Source: Formicarius rufipectus (Eukaryota; Chordata; Aves; Passeriformes; Formicariidae). From it: a stretch of 64,000 nt of DNA. This document shows positions 1-13,654 of the stretch, piece by piece. The notes beneath the pieces were generated by a model. It had not been told where the DNA came from. It made no database searches and saw only the letters and a program-made list of their open reading frames with translations. The stretch is from assembly GCA_013399695.1 (NCBI GenBank), contig VXAU01000760.1, positions 930,001 through 994,000 on the forward strand. The letters are read 5' to 3'. The position numbers and the translations under genes are program-made. Every line of letters starts with the position of its first letter. The first letter of the stretch is position 1.

Positions 1-3000
1 CCAAAAAGCTAAGAGCAGAATTTATAGATCTAACTGTAAAGGCAAGTGAGAGTTCGTTTTTTGACTCTGAAATGGTCAGATGAGGAGCAAAATAATTTCT
101 ACCCACTCCTAAAAGAAAATATAAAGTGTTTTGTTTCATTGCACCAATGGTCTATCCAGTTTGTCTCCTGATGCCTCAGGAAAAGCATAAACCTGTATAA
201 TGGGCAAGCCTTGAATGACATGATTTCCCAACCTTAGGTATACAGTGGCAGGCATTCCCCTTCTTAGTATGAAGGCTGATTTAGTAGTCCTATAAATTAT
301 TCTTCTAGATAGTGTAATCACAGACATCTTTTAATCCTGCCTGCTTTGCTGTCTCTGTAATAGCTGGTGACATTGAGAAATACAAACAATTTACATTCAA
401 CTTGAATACACGACTAGGAAGGAATAGAGGAGGTCAATAGAAGGAAAACTCTCTTTGTTGCAGTAAGATTTTTTTTTTTTGGTGAAAACTGAATAATCAT
501 GACCTAATTAAGTGAAAAGGAGGTGACTGCTCCTTTTTTTTTTTTTTTAAACTATGTATTAATGGGTGTTTGTCTGAACTCTGATTTAAAAAAACTGAAT
601 GAGATCGTGGGAGCCTCTGTGTGCCTTTGATCAGGCTGTAGCTGGCCCTGGAAATGAGAGTGCTGGCATAGTGAATGAAACATCAGAACACCTCTGGAAT
701 CCTGCCCCATCTCAAGGACAGATTCTCTTTCTCCTGAGTCTCCTTTACTTTTACTTCTCATCTTTGATAATGATTAATTTTGACAGAACTCATGTATTGT
801 TGAAAATGTGTTTCTGTCATGAAATTAACAGTAGAGTTTGACCTATCAAATACCTCCCAGTCTGAGTCACTAAATACATAAGAATATTTCCATTGTCAGT
901 GGCAAACTCAGTCTCCTGCACAAAGTTAATGGATACTGTGTGGATTGAGGCCTAAAGATGTAAGAATTTATGCCTAACATTTCATCAAGTTGATTTATTG
1001 TATCTCTTAAGCATAGGTAATGATTTAATGCCCATGTTTTGGAGACTTCATTTCCTCAAAGAGAAGTAGTAAGGATGTAATTATTTCTCTAAAGTGTCTT
1101 TACACAATATAAAACAGTGATTTGGAAAAAACTAACATTAATGTATTTGATTTTTTTTTTAAATTTCATCTGATTATTAAAATTTATCATCAATTTAATG
1201 TTTTCCTTGTCACCTCTAAAGGACTATAGAGTGTGGATACAAAAAAAAAAGAGTCAATTGGACAGTCAAAATAGTGACAGAGTAGAGTTTGTTTAATTAA
1301 AAAATAGTATTTAAACAATAGAGCATATAAATTTTCACCTCATCTGCAGGCTTTTTTTAAGCAAGCAACCTCTTGTGTGCTTTCCCATTTGTTAGAGCAG
1401 TGTCTGTCCTCCTTCCACCAAGTTTTTCCCAACTTTGAGGTTAGGTTCAGTTCATTGTAATAGTGATCACTTTATGTTCACATCAGTCAAGCTCTATAAA
1501 ATCATGACTGAATCTTTGTTATGCATGATCACTCATTTTAATTCCTGAGTAGGGATGGCATCTGCTCTCAATCCTTGTACTTTTGCCTCTAATGAAAATT
1601 ATCACCAATTCCTAACACATCATTCTTATTTACAGGAAATGTACATTTGTAAAAATTATTTTAACACTTTTTGAGTTTAAAATTCAGAGGGCCAAAATTC
1701 TGACTTGGTGTGTATGGTTTGCTCTCACTTTGCATTGTGTTTGAGTGAGGGGAAGTTGTATTAAAATTAGCTCCAAAACTAGTTTTCAGTGAAGAAAGAT
1801 GCACATTCCTGTCCATTACTGCTATATAAGGCACAATGGGTATCCTATATCTGGAATGGCTGGATTATGGAGAAGATCTACATAATAATATGATGGGGTA
1901 AAAAAAAATCCAAATTCAAAAACTTATAAATGCAATCCCTCCAAATTTATTTTAATAAAAATCCATTCTTGTGGCTTTGGAAGAAGAGGAGGGAGGTGTG
2001 TAGAATTTGCTTTATTGGATTTTCTTGAATGGTTGAAACTCTACTGGCAATGGCTTTTGGCAGGGACCTTCTTTTACAGTAAAAATCTTTGGAAGAGAAA
2101 CTAAAATTAAGGAGCTGGTAAGAAAACTGAAATGCTCCCACCTCCCACTAGTAGAGTTACTTTTCCTTGCTCTTTACAGCTATGTGTCACATCTCACTTG
2201 AGGTAGCAGCATAGAATGGGATGATGTAGGATATTTAGTCTGAATCCACAGCCAGTGGCATGTGCAACCACCAAGAGTTTATTCCAGCTCCCAGAACAGC
2301 GAGTGTCAGCTCTCATCCTTTCTTCCTGGGGTGCTGGTGTGGCTGTGGCAGGGCAGGGATTACGTAGGGAGCTGTGAAAACAATTATGAGACTGGGGCAG
2401 GTGTGTGTGTTGGGTGGGACTGGGATTGTTGCCTTTTAATTTCCTCAGGCCTTCCAGGCTCTTTACTGCTGCTCAGAGTGAATGTGATTGCCCAAACACC
2501 TTCCATGAGATGGCTTGTCATCACTTTCATTTAGTGGAAAGAAATAGTTCTCTTCTCTGGTGAAACTATTGATAAAGTATTTCTTTTTTCCTTTCTTTGA
2601 CATCATCTACAGAAATAAAGCCAATTTTCCTTCCCGGTTATGATCTATTTCTCATTTCACCCCTATTCTCACAAGTCAGTAAAGAATGTACTCTGGCTCT
2701 GTTTCTCATCCTCAAAAACACTAACCCCATAGGTTCAGGTCAAATTTACTGACATTCCCTGAAAGGAAGGTCCTTGGTTGTGCTTCCAGTAAGGAAAGTA
2801 TTTAAAGTGGTCAAGTTATAAACTTTTCTGTATATATATAAAAGGCAATTCTAGAACACCTCAATTAAGATCTAATATTTTTCACTGCAAGCAGTATTGA
2901 ACCTGATAGTCTTCTGTGTTAAACTGGCAATAAAATTAAAGTCCATTTTGTTCAATTTTTGCTTTGTAGAATAGATCAGAGTCCATTGTTTTATTGAATG

Positions 3001-4089
3001 AGCTGAAGCAGTGTTTTACTGGGAGGTTTTGTATGTCAAAGACCACCAGTAGCACGTGACACTGAACTCTCTGGCATGTCTCTTACATCTGGTGATCAGT
3101 CAGATTTACCTCAGCATTTAGTGAAGCCCCACTCAGTAATTCATGTATGGATTTAAAGGGTGATCTTCAGAATGCATCTGTCCTGGCAGTTTGCCCTTCA
3201 TGCTAGAGATCCTTAAATTTAAATAACCCAAATGAAAAGAATTCATCCCAGCAAGTATCTAGCATTTATGTAAATAAATGCCCAAGTTCATAAAGTAGGC
3301 TTTGGGTGTTCAAGTGGTTTATTTTTCACTAATCTCCTTATGAATAAGACAGACAGTTTCCCCCTTCTGTTTGCCAGTTACAGCTGTGCTCCCTGCTCAT
3401 AGTGCTGCTGCTGTTACGTGACAGTAGTGACTGCTGCTGTGATTAAAACTTGAGTATCAATTCAAGTCAATCTTCTTTCCATGGTTGGTTACATATGGCT
3501 AGCAGCTCACTGGAAGATTATTTTGTGCAATGTTGCAACATCATAGTGTCCTGAATATGAGATTCATATGTTCTCAGGGAAATGCTGGACCTGTTTAAGT
3601 CCATGAGATTCCTATTAATTCGAAGGAGACCAGAAAGTCTCATTGATTTTTCTTCCAGGATCTCTTAAGACTTTTTGTGTTATTTGGCAAGGAATATTGC
3701 CTTCTGTTTCTCCATCTGCAAAAAGAAAGAAAATGGTATTTAACTACTTTAATTGTTGAGAAATTTATATCTAAAAAGTTGGATAGGCTAACTAAAAATA
3801 CCTTTTAGATATTTTTCCAATTGAAGGATGAAGTGTGTATGCTTGAATTCCTTGTGTCATCTGTCTGTAAAGATTATATCCCCTCCTTTATTCCTAGCTG
3901 TGTATCTGTGGTCTCTCATGTGAACATTTTTTTTCCAGTGTTCTATGACATTCTTAATTATCTTCAGGTAGTGTCATGAATTCCTGTTGCTTGAATCAAT
4001 CTGACTATGATAATGCAGCAGCTTTTTACATCAGGAAACAGGGTAGCTTTTACTTGCACCCGTTCTAGTAATTAACTCTTAAATCTCTT
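1..4089. other. Noncoding DNA, no gene seen
   Basis: AT-rich and CpG-poor sequence with dense stop codons on both strands. The longest open frame is about 90 codons (2262-2534, +), has no recognisable domain and is of a size expected by chance. Short poly-T runs occur at 469-480 (12 T) and 534-548 (15 T). I recognise no CR1, SINE or LTR fragment and no exon with convincing splice borders. This is most simply intergenic or intronic DNA. Confidence 0.7.
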
Positions 4090-4300
4090 TGTATCTGGTC
4101 AACAGCAGGAATTGCCCTGTCAAATGTCTAAGCAAAGAGTAGGAGCAATTATTGGCATGACAGAGTTTACAAGTGTTGCCAGAAAAGTAAAAGTTCAATT
4201 TTTGCTTCAAAAGCAACTGCAGTGAGTGATGGGTGGGAGCAATTTCTTAATAATTGCCATCCATTCACACCACAATAAAAGAATATGGGATTAAACATTC
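4090..4300. promoter_or_regulatory. Candidate conserved noncoding element (homeodomain-type sites)
   Basis: This 210-bp stretch lacks simple repeats and has the AT-rich, motif-dense look of vertebrate developmental enhancers. GCAATTATT at 4145-4153 recurs in reverse complement at 4249-4257; both contain an AATT/ATTA core of the kind bound by homeodomain proteins. What I see is the motif pair and the low repeat content. Conservation and enhancer function are inferred and untested. Ordinary intergenic sequence is an equally possible reading. Confidence 0.25.
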
Positions 4301-7300
4301 AGTCCACAATGTCTCCAACTATATGCATACAAATGTTGATCCTGATTATTTTAGCTCCTACTTCCATTTTCTCTGTCGTTCCATCACATTTACATAAACA
4401 ATGCAGTGTATCTCCTATGAGCAATGGTTCTTCTGAGTGCTTGGGAATGTAAAGGCACATAAATATTTGGGGACCAAAAGGAAATATGAAATAGTTGATG
4501 ACTCAGAGCTACCCCCATGCCTGGCTAGTTGAAGGCCCTGCATACCATACTATGAGTGTCTGATACTTCAGGGAGCATTCAAGTTGCTGACTGATGCACT
4601 AAGTGATAATGATGGTTTGCAGAGAAATTTCTGACCCCATCATAATGATTTTCTGATAGGTATTTCTTTGATGAATTGCCTGGTCTTAACCTGTAGTGTG
4701 AGTTTTGTCAAAGCTTGACAGCAGGAATGACTGATCTTGGCATTGCTGAATGACTTATATGATAACTATAGTTCTTTCTTCAATCTGTCCAAGCTTCCCA
4801 GATCTGATATTCATGTGTGTTTGTATATATTTTTAAAAATTATTGGAAACTAACTTTATTATTTGACTTTCGTACTTTGTGATACCTGCAGTAATTTTTG
4901 TGTGCAGTCCACCTCTTTGCTAAGACTGTCCTGGAAAATATGCAGTGAACTGACCTGTATATTATGGTGACCAGCAAATAATTGTTAGTGCTCTGGAAGG
5001 CACACCCATAGCATCTGAAAAAAAATTATTCCTGAGTGCCACCTGAGGGCACTTGCCAGCTGACTTCTTTCTTTGATTCAACTCTTATCTTCTCTACTGG
5101 TTTGGAGCATTCATCCTCCAACTTGGTGCTTGGTTCACTTGGTGTTCTAGGGGAATAATGTTATCCTTAATGAAGCTACTTTTCCCTGTAGGCTCTTTTA
5201 TGTTTTTCTCCTTTCTGAGAAGATGCTCTGAAGGACGAGTCCTTGAAATTGGAGAATTTTTTTCCCCTAGGATGTTTTAGAAAAAAACGAAGCTTCTTTG
5301 ACAAGAAAGGATGGAAAAATAGAACCTAAACTTGGGTTCTGTCATTAGAAAGGAATGTCTCACCTGAGCCCTGTCCTGTGAAAACAGAAGGCATCTCATT
5401 GTGTCTCATACTTCGTGTTCACTTCACTGGTGCAGGGCTGGAGGCTTACTGTGAACAAATTAGTTTAATTAATTGCAAGCATCAGAGTCTGACCAGACCA
5501 AGTGCCAGAGGCTGGTATTCATCTTGGTTGTAGAGGAAATGGCCTATAATCCAGTGTTTTCCTGCTGATTGGAGCCAGCCAGAATTCACTTTGTCCACCA
5601 GAAATTGTGTGAAAAGTGTCTGTCAGCTGCAGCTCCTTTGTTCACTTGGAATGGTGAGAGCTTCATTTCTACGGGGTATCTCACACAGGGAGTGGGTGCT
5701 GGCAGAGAAAACTAGAGCTGACCTCTCCTGTTTTAGTTGTATTTTCGTGGCTGAACTGCTCAGTGGTCTTCAGTGGAATTTGTGAGAGATTGCTCTGTGC
5801 TCACAGCATATAAATTTCTCTGGTGGTTTTGATATCAATCCCCTTCATCTATTGTATGTTTTAGCATTCTACTTAACTCAATCTGAAAACAATTGAGACA
5901 ATTCAAATGGAGAAATTGCAATGGAAAAATAAGAATCCTACACACTTTTACAAACTCTAAATCCAAAGACCTCAGAACTTTAGGATAAACTCTGTTTTCC
6001 ATCACTTATAAAGTCCAGTATGATGGGGTTTTCCTTCATTTTTTTGAACATATCTATCATTTCTATCTCATAATGCAATTATAGAAGCTTGAAATTTTAT
6101 AAAGGCAGCAAAGTAGTCATTAGGAAAAGAAAAATCCTGTGTTGATCCACAGTTCATATTAGTACTTCCTAAGTCAAAGAGAAACCAATTTTTAATCTGC
6201 TCTGTTTGTTAGTCTCATTGTAATCATAGTAGAAGTTCAAAGTAAAGCTGTTAAAGACAGATACTTCTATGCCTGTAATTTTGAAAGAAGATAAGGTTCA
6301 TCATGGTGTGAAGTTTATACATTTAAAGAAGTGAGTTTGTGAAAAAACAGAAGGATAATTATTGCTATGGAAGTAGGAGGCTTGGGAAGCTTTAGGTTTA
6401 TTCCCTTGGCTTCATTCCTTCATATTTTACTAATAAAGCCCCATCACAGTCAAGTCTTAAAAAACTATATCAGGTCTATGGCGATGGTACATGGATGCAT
6501 TTATACGTGTGTGTCTCCCAGGCACTGAATCTGAGAAAACATAGACAGGAAGCTCAGCACCTTCTCATGATTTCCAAAGGACTCCGTGAGGGTACACAAA
6601 AACCTTACAGCAGTTTTTGTTGCTTGCCTATATATTTTAATTCCCACCACTATTGCTTCTTCCCTGTGGATTCTCATCTGGTATAAATTAGTAGTGCACT
6701 ATTGTTTTCAAAGGTTATAGCAAGTAGCTTCTGCTTACAATCTATCCCTTGATGTTTCCTTTGTTTGGCTGTTTTTAGTTCTGTTGGCCAAGTTTTGTTG
6801 AAATTTGAGTACTGTGCAGTTATTGTATGCCATTTGTTATCATATAATCTGACAAGCTGGAAGTTTGACACACATGCTTAAAAATGTGAGCACAAGAAAA
6901 TTATGGAAGGAAAGGCAAACGTTCTGTTAATCATTAAAATGCATTGGTACTCTTACGTATTATAAAATCTTGTCTTTTACAGTTAAAACTGGGATGTTTC
7001 TCAGGATTTGTTGGAGTTCAATAGTTTTGTTATGGAAGGATTTGAGGCCTCCTAGCTGTACAGCAGGATTCTGTCTTTTAACTTATGTTCAAATGTAAAA
7101 TATTTTACAATAGATGAAGATTTTAAGAAAACCTTGCTCTTTGTTTTTTCCTTTACTGGATTCTATGGGCAGCACAGTTGTTTCTCATTTCCCTAAATGT
7201 TTTATTTGGATTTGATTTACTGTTTTCTGTCCTTAGCACAGGGAGGATGCCTCTCTCTGGGAGGGTAAAGAAAAGAAACTTCTTACTTTTGATAAAGCAG

Positions 7301-9164
7301 AACATTCCCATATACATACATGATGTATAATTAAAGGGACAGAAGAAAGAGACATCATATAATAGCTTGGATGAGTGCCATACCAAGTAAACAAGGGAAA
7401 AACATTTTTAAGAAACAAACCAACTAGAAATGTTTCTCAGTGGTCTTCTGTTTTCCAAGGACCCACCTGTGGTAGAGATGAGACTCATTGTTCTTCCTAG
7501 CTTGTTTCTGTCCTTACACATCATCTTCTATAAGTGACAACTAGAGGAACTGGAAACTAATTGGTGGACCCAATTTTTTTCAACCAGTATAAAGAAAATA
7601 GCTTCCAGTTGCAGGACTGATTGTCTCACTGCAGCACTGAACCTATTTTTTGGTGTTCTGGGCCAGAGACTGGACACTAGAGTTCAATATAGGAAGTAAT
7701 TTAGGTACTGGAGAAGGTAGTTGTAATCTTCTCAGTAACAAATAAAAATGACACATAATTTTGGAGACGGGGTTTTCAGACTCTGATTTATGACCACAGT
7801 GGTCAATGGGCTACTCCTAAAACATTTGCTGATGGTAACCAAGATCAGCAAGTCTATTGCTATGTAAAGTGAATTTTGCACACAGCTCAAAGAAGTTGTA
7901 GGACTTGTGGCTGTAGGTCCTGTGTTAGCTGTGTCTCCTCTCACCAGCCTCTGAATGATTGGGTGTATGGTGCTCTTATAAAACATCCGTTCTTGGCTTC
8001 TTGTTGTGAATGACATTATAATAACCATAATTAGCTCAAGTTTTATTACTAGAGGTCATCTTCTGTTTCACTTTCCTTTCTTGGGATGTGAGAGTTTGAA
8101 GGATTTAGTGCCTGAAATTTCAGAAAGCACAGAGTGACTTACATGTACAAGGTAAGGAATGCCACCAAAGTTAAGACATGAAAATCAAGCGGTTAAAATC
8201 AGATAACTCGATATTGCAGTTCTACTGTGTTTTTTCCCACAAAGATTTGGCTGCAAAGTTTTAACCTGCATTCATGTTTTATGATACAGAAACATTCCAC
8301 AGGGCTGCAGTTTCAGAGGAAAAGGAGTCAGTCAGTAGTAGGAAGTTAGCTCTGAGGTACCAAACATTTTGCAGTTAAATAGCTGAGAAACTAATCTCTT
8401 AGCAACTTCTCTTCTGTTTAGTGTCACTCTCATGTCAAAGATAAAGTGCTGAGGCCTTAAAGAATTTGGTGCTGAAGTTCATTCTGCACCCTTTCTCAAC
8501 AAAGGGTCTTGTAAAATAGGGGAAGGGGGATACCCTGTTCTGTATAAAAACATTGCTGACTTGCTTAATGTGTGAATCATAGTAAAATGGTGGTTTTACT
8601 TCAGGAATTGAGTTGGGAATCCAGTTGAGTATGGAATGTGTCTCAGGAATATCCCTTTTGGTCTCACTCCTTGTTGAAAGATTTTACCTTTGCAGCATAA
8701 GTGCATTTTCTTTTAATAAGAAGGTATGGTTTAGTTCTGGAGGAATGCAGCCATGCTGCCTAGAGTTTAAATCTGGATGGATTGCAATAGTACATGTCAG
8801 CTACTCCAGGTTTACAAGAGCATGAGATGAGTCTGTTCTATGCCATCTACTCATGAGAATGGAATAATATGTCAGTGCACAGAAAATTAGTCAGATGTGA
8901 ATGTGGGAGTATTAGAATTGTGATCTATGACCTTTCAGGACTGTTGGGAATGACATTTTTTAACCATAGGTAGGCTAATGGGTTACATAGTTTAGAAAAG
9001 CAGGATATGTTTCACTGATGGGGTGAAATCCTTGTTGGCTGGGCTAAAAAAAATACTGTGACAGAAGGCTGAGAAAAACAAAAGCCATTTTCCTTGAGTT
9101 GGTAATTCTTCTGCCTGACCCTAGTACTGCTCCTGAGGCAGGTTGCCCTCATCACCCTTTGTGT
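4301..9164. other. Noncoding DNA, no gene seen
   Basis: Open frames reach at most 98 codons (7732-8028, -) and show no known domain. No transposon fragment, tandem array or RNA gene is apparent. Oligo-T and oligo-A runs are short. Most likely intergenic or intronic. Confidence 0.65.
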
Positions 9165-9460
9165 GCCCACCACAGGAAGCTGTTATGACAAGACCCATCT
9201 GTAGAGAAGCACATTATCTTCTCTGGAACTTCACAGGACAGAACTGGAAGGCCACAATTACGTTCCTCCAAAGCCTTCTCTTTTTTAGGCTGAACAATTT
9301 CAATTCTCTCAGTATTTCTTTAGAGGAGATGTGCTCCATCCCTCTAATCATCTTGATGGCCCCTTCTGAACTTGCTCCAACAGATCAGTGCCCTTCCTGT
9401 TCTGGGGGCCACAGAGCTGGATGTCTCTCCATTAGTTTCACAAGTGAACCCTCTCTCTAC
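9165..9460 (-). mobile_element. CR1 LINE fragment, antisense, C-terminal ORF2 remnant
   Basis: Read on the minus strand, this stretch encodes the end of the CR1 reverse-transcriptase protein. One frame reads QLCGPQNRKGTDLLEQVQ; after a frameshift another reads IKMIRGMEH and later LFSLKKRRLW, each matching the CR1 ORF2 C-terminus in order. The frame change shows the copy is dead. On the plus strand the same bases form an open frame at 9143-9547 that is only the shadow of this relic. CR1 is the main LINE of birds and reptiles and is usually 5'-truncated, as here. The left end (the 3' side of the element) decays gradually and its border is uncertain by some tens of bases. No complete 3' tail is visible. 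Confidence 0.85.
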
Positions 9461-12400
9461 ACTTTCTATTTTACCCATGACCTATCAGAAAAAGAGGTAC
9501 TAATGATTTCTTTTGTTCCCTTCTCCTCCTTCCTCTTCCCAGTTTAAGATTAAATGATTTTTTTTTCCCAGTGACTGAAATTCCACAATTTTTGTTAGTT
9601 GTATAAGGTATCAAGTGATTCATGCCAAGAGGGTGTCAAGTGATTCATGCCAACAGGCTATTGCACAGGTGATGAGGGTTTGACAGGGCAGGCTTCCCAA
9701 TAGAGTATTCTCGTGTCTTTTCTGTACAGGTAGCATGTCTTTGAGAAAAAGGAAGAAAGAAAAAAGATCTCCTTGAAACTCTATTTTTTTTAAAAATTTC
9801 TTTTTTCATAAAAAGAGTCCCAACTACTTCCAGGATTTTCATGAGGATTTCTGGGAAGTGTTTTGTAACATTTTCTTTAGAAAATGAAGCTACTTCTCAT
9901 ATACTTTCTAGCTGACTCTTTAATTTCTGACAAAGTTTTGGCACAGCAGTATATACAAGGCACTGTATTTTGAAATATATTGGCGCAATGAGCTTTGTAC
10001 ATTATACTTTGCATCATGTTTTAGGGGGAGTTTTCTTGGCTATAAATCAGTATCCTTAAGCTCTGGGAATATTCTTTATAAAGAACATTGCCCTGGAAGG
10101 ATATAATCCTTCATCCCAGAGTACTTTACAGGGGAGAGATAAAATGCTGAATTTTATTTACAGGCAGTTGCTGCACATTGTTACAGTTTATCAGTTGTTC
10201 CTAAGAAGAAGAAAAATCAAAATGAGAGAAAATAAAGACTGAGATCATATGCAAGCAGAATAAATCCTGAAAGCTTGAATTGTCAGATGCATACAGTCAG
10301 GGAAAGATCATGGAGCTGGTTTGAAAAGTATCAGACAATTCTTAAAAAAGAAGGGTTATCTTGTTTTCTTTTGGAACAGAGGAAGATGGAAAAGAGGCTT
10401 CTTCAGAGAGGGATTATTGTGCACCATTCCTATTTATCTCCAAGGAATCCACAAAGGCTAATTCCACAGGGGAACTTAGAACAGAGGCTGAACTTACTAT
10501 TCTGAGTCTGTGTCTGGAAGTGCTTTTCCATTGCCTGCAGATGCAGATGACTGACATTTGCCATGTTAAACTGCAGGTAGGCTGTGTCAGTGTATCTGCA
10601 ATTAATCTGATTCTCAGGTCATCTCTTGACTCCAGGTCCAAATACACAGAAAAGCTTTAATTGGAATGAGGTTAATACTGAAACTATAATACAAAAGTAA
10701 AGAATAAATTCATCCTTAGGTCTTTAAAGAAGCAAGTGAAAGGTGGTGTCCAGCATAGAAAGTGCCTCCACAGTTTGCTGACAAAACTGGGAGAACATCT
10801 TAATTTTATGCTTAGCTGTGATTATCCATTATGGGAAATGTGAAGACAGTGTGGGCTGGATGAACCTTGGTCTGAAAAAGTGGGAATAATTTTTGATTCT
10901 TATGGTATAGCAATACTTTTAATAGAGTGAAGGAACTCATTGGAATATGTAGTGAAGAAAAAAATATTGTACAGCAGAAAGCAGGAACTTCAATCACCAG
11001 TTACCCAGTCAGACTGAAATCTGTACCTCAGCCTATGTATAGGGACTTTGTGTTGAGTACAGACACTTTCTGAAATGCCTGTTAGGCTTCTTTGACACAA
11101 TAGAAAGTAAAGAGATGTGAAGTATTACCATTTTCCAAAGTTTTGATGACTTCTGTAATTTTAGATAGTTGGTGCCATTAAAATTGTTACTGAACCTGAT
11201 CTCCTGCCTATTTCAGTGATGGATAGGCATAGGTTAGCAAAGTAGCACAGAGATTATTCCCCTCTGCAAGAGCTTTTTTTTGTTCAGTATTATGGATCTG
11301 TAATTCTTGTGTCTATTTTTTAAATCCATACTCTGTTCATAAATAAATACTTGAGAAAATACGGATTCTTGGTCTGATGTGGGAGACTGATAAAATTTCT
11401 ACTTGTATGTATATTAATAATGATGAGTTGCAAGTAAAGCAGTTTCACATTATGAAATTTTGATATGAAAGAGGAATCACCTTTAAAGGACACATAATGT
11501 TTTTTAACTCTTACAGTGAATGCTGTGGATTCAGATGTAGAATTATGAACATGGAGGATAAATTGTCTACAGATCTGCTGTGGCTATATCTCATTTTGTT
11601 AGGAGGATGAGTTAGTGATGATCCTACACAAGTCAATGATGCAACTGAGTCAATACTGACAGAGCATCAGAACAAACTGAAGCAAAAGCAGCCAAATTAT
11701 CATGACTGGTATGAATGAGATCAGAATCAGTCCCATGCTCTTTTAAAACCATTGGAACCTGTAGTAGTGGTGGATTGAGTTGTTCCCTTACAGCAATTTT
11801 ACTATATTTTAATTTTGAAATGAGATTAACCATAATTTTCCTCATCATGAAGAAAATCAAACCCAGAGATACTGATCACAGTGATCTTTGTGATGTAAGT
11901 TCAAGGGGTCACTTTTGCTTTATATTGGTTTTCTAAAACAATTTCACTACTTGTGCCGAGAACACAGCAAGCATTAGGACCAACTCTGCTAAGTTAAATA
12001 CCTCTCTATTTGCTGGAAGGAAGTGCTTGTAACCAGATGTTTTCATGGTTGCCTAATTTTGGGACTGTACAGAGGCTTGAGTAAGTACTATATGGACAGC
12101 TCAGGAGTTCTCAAATTTAGGCATTTACTAAAAACAACTTCATTACCAGGCCTGACGCTCAGCTATTCTCCTATGTTTTGTGTACTAAATCCATATCAAC
12201 AAAGTAGTGTACATGCCTTCATTCTGATTTTCTGTTGTGTTTGTACTGTTTTCACATCTGTGAATGTCTGTAGATCACAGGCAAAGTATGGGTCATATTT
12301 TAATTCTGCTTGAAAACTGAGAGGTCTTTAATCTGTTAACAAACGGTTATGCGTATGTTCAGTACAGAAATTTTCCCAACAGAAATAAGGACACCAAGGG

Positions 12401-13593
12401 CCACTCTGGGGGGTGGAAAAATTGTTGCTGTAGGGGGAAAAGCAGAGAAGATGGACCACTCAAAGCATGGACTAGTATGTACTAAGTATGTACTACAGCT
12501 AAACTCATTTGAGCAGTGCAAGCAACAGTGCAGTGCTCCAGTGAAATGCAGATGAAGATTCTGACTTCCAGTTTTGATATCAGTGTAATGAGGCTTTACT
12601 GTCCTCCTGAAGGATTCATATGTTGAGATCCCTTTAGCAGCATTTCCTGCCTGTAGTACACTGCATGGTTTCCTTTGGGTTTTAGCTCATAAGTTAGAAT
12701 AATGAAGGGTTTGACAGAAAAAGTCTCATGTTGCCTCTTTTGGGGACCCTGCTGCTGACAGTCTTTGTCTGTAGATGGGACAGTTTCCACACATAGATCA
12801 CGTTTCTGTGATTTGCTGCCCCAGCTATCTGACAGAATGGAAGATTGCGGCTCTCAAGGTCATTCCAGAGTCTCCTGTTTCATTTCAGATTTTTATTTTA
12901 TTTAGTGGGCTTGGATGTTTGTGAAAGCAATTTTTATGTGCTGAGGATTTTTCTGAGTTTCATTACCTGACAGGGTCTCAGTTTCATTTCTTCGAACACT
13001 TGTGATGTTATACTTTAAATCCTTTCCTTAGCCCTGATGTCAATGGGGACACTCAGGCCTCTCCATCTTTTGTCATTTTATTTTACAGGGACACGAATCT
13101 CTGTGCTGAAAGGGGAAGAGGTCTGCATTGCAGTGTGGGACAGGCACAACACCAAAAGGGGTGCACCACACCCTCCAGGTCCTGCACAGGCCCACAAGTT
13201 GGGACTTTTGGAACTGCTACAAGGCATGACAATCAGGTGCTGGAAAACCTGTACTTGGATGCAGTGCTTTTGACACAGCTCAGTCAGGTTCAGTAATCCT
13301 TCAAGGGTTATATTGACTCATTCCCTTTAAACACTCACGGCTCTAAGGTGTTGCAAACTGGAACTGTGTATCCAGAAATTTTGGGTTTCATTTTGAATGT
13401 AGCACCATTTTCAGTGAAATCCAGGCTTTGCTGCTGTTACGGGAAACAGGGTGGTGTGTGCAACCTTCCTGTGATACATGGGAAGCATTGCTGAATCCTA
13501 CTGGGAGCGAGATGAAAGGATATGATAGATACAGTGTCTTGTTCTTCCTAGCTCTGTTAGGAGCACTCACAACGGATGTGGGAAGTAAAAGTT

Positions 13594-13595
<2 letters not shown>
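9461..13595. other. Noncoding DNA with a 25-bp tandem duplication
   Basis: No gene is recognised. Open frames are under about 100 codons, and several overlap each other in different frames, as expected of noncoding DNA. A two-copy 25-bp direct repeat lies at 9611-9660 and is listed separately. The rest looks single-copy. Confidence 0.65.
9611..9660. repeat. 25-bp direct tandem repeat, two copies
   Basis: The unit beginning TCAAGTGATTCATGCCAA starts at 9611 and again at 9636, a period of 25 bases. The first 18 bases of each unit are identical and the remaining 7 diverge. It looks like a local slippage or short tandem duplication. It is not part of an array. Confidence 0.9.
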
Positions 13596-13634
<39 letters not shown>

Positions 13635-13654
13635 TCTTGAGCTAACGAGATCCN
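13596..13654. repeat. 37-base poly-T tract followed by an ambiguous base
   Basis: An uninterrupted run of 37 T spans 13596-13632, and a single N occurs 22 bases later at 13654. CR1 elements do not leave poly-A tails, so a long A/T homopolymer in a bird is more likely slippage or a sequencing and assembly artefact than a LINE tail. The true length is unreliable. Confidence 0.9.

Noticed and set aside
9143..9547. 134-codon plus-strand open frame
   Set aside because: It lies antisense over a CR1 ORF2 remnant whose minus-strand reading is recognisable, so the plus frame is a shadow.
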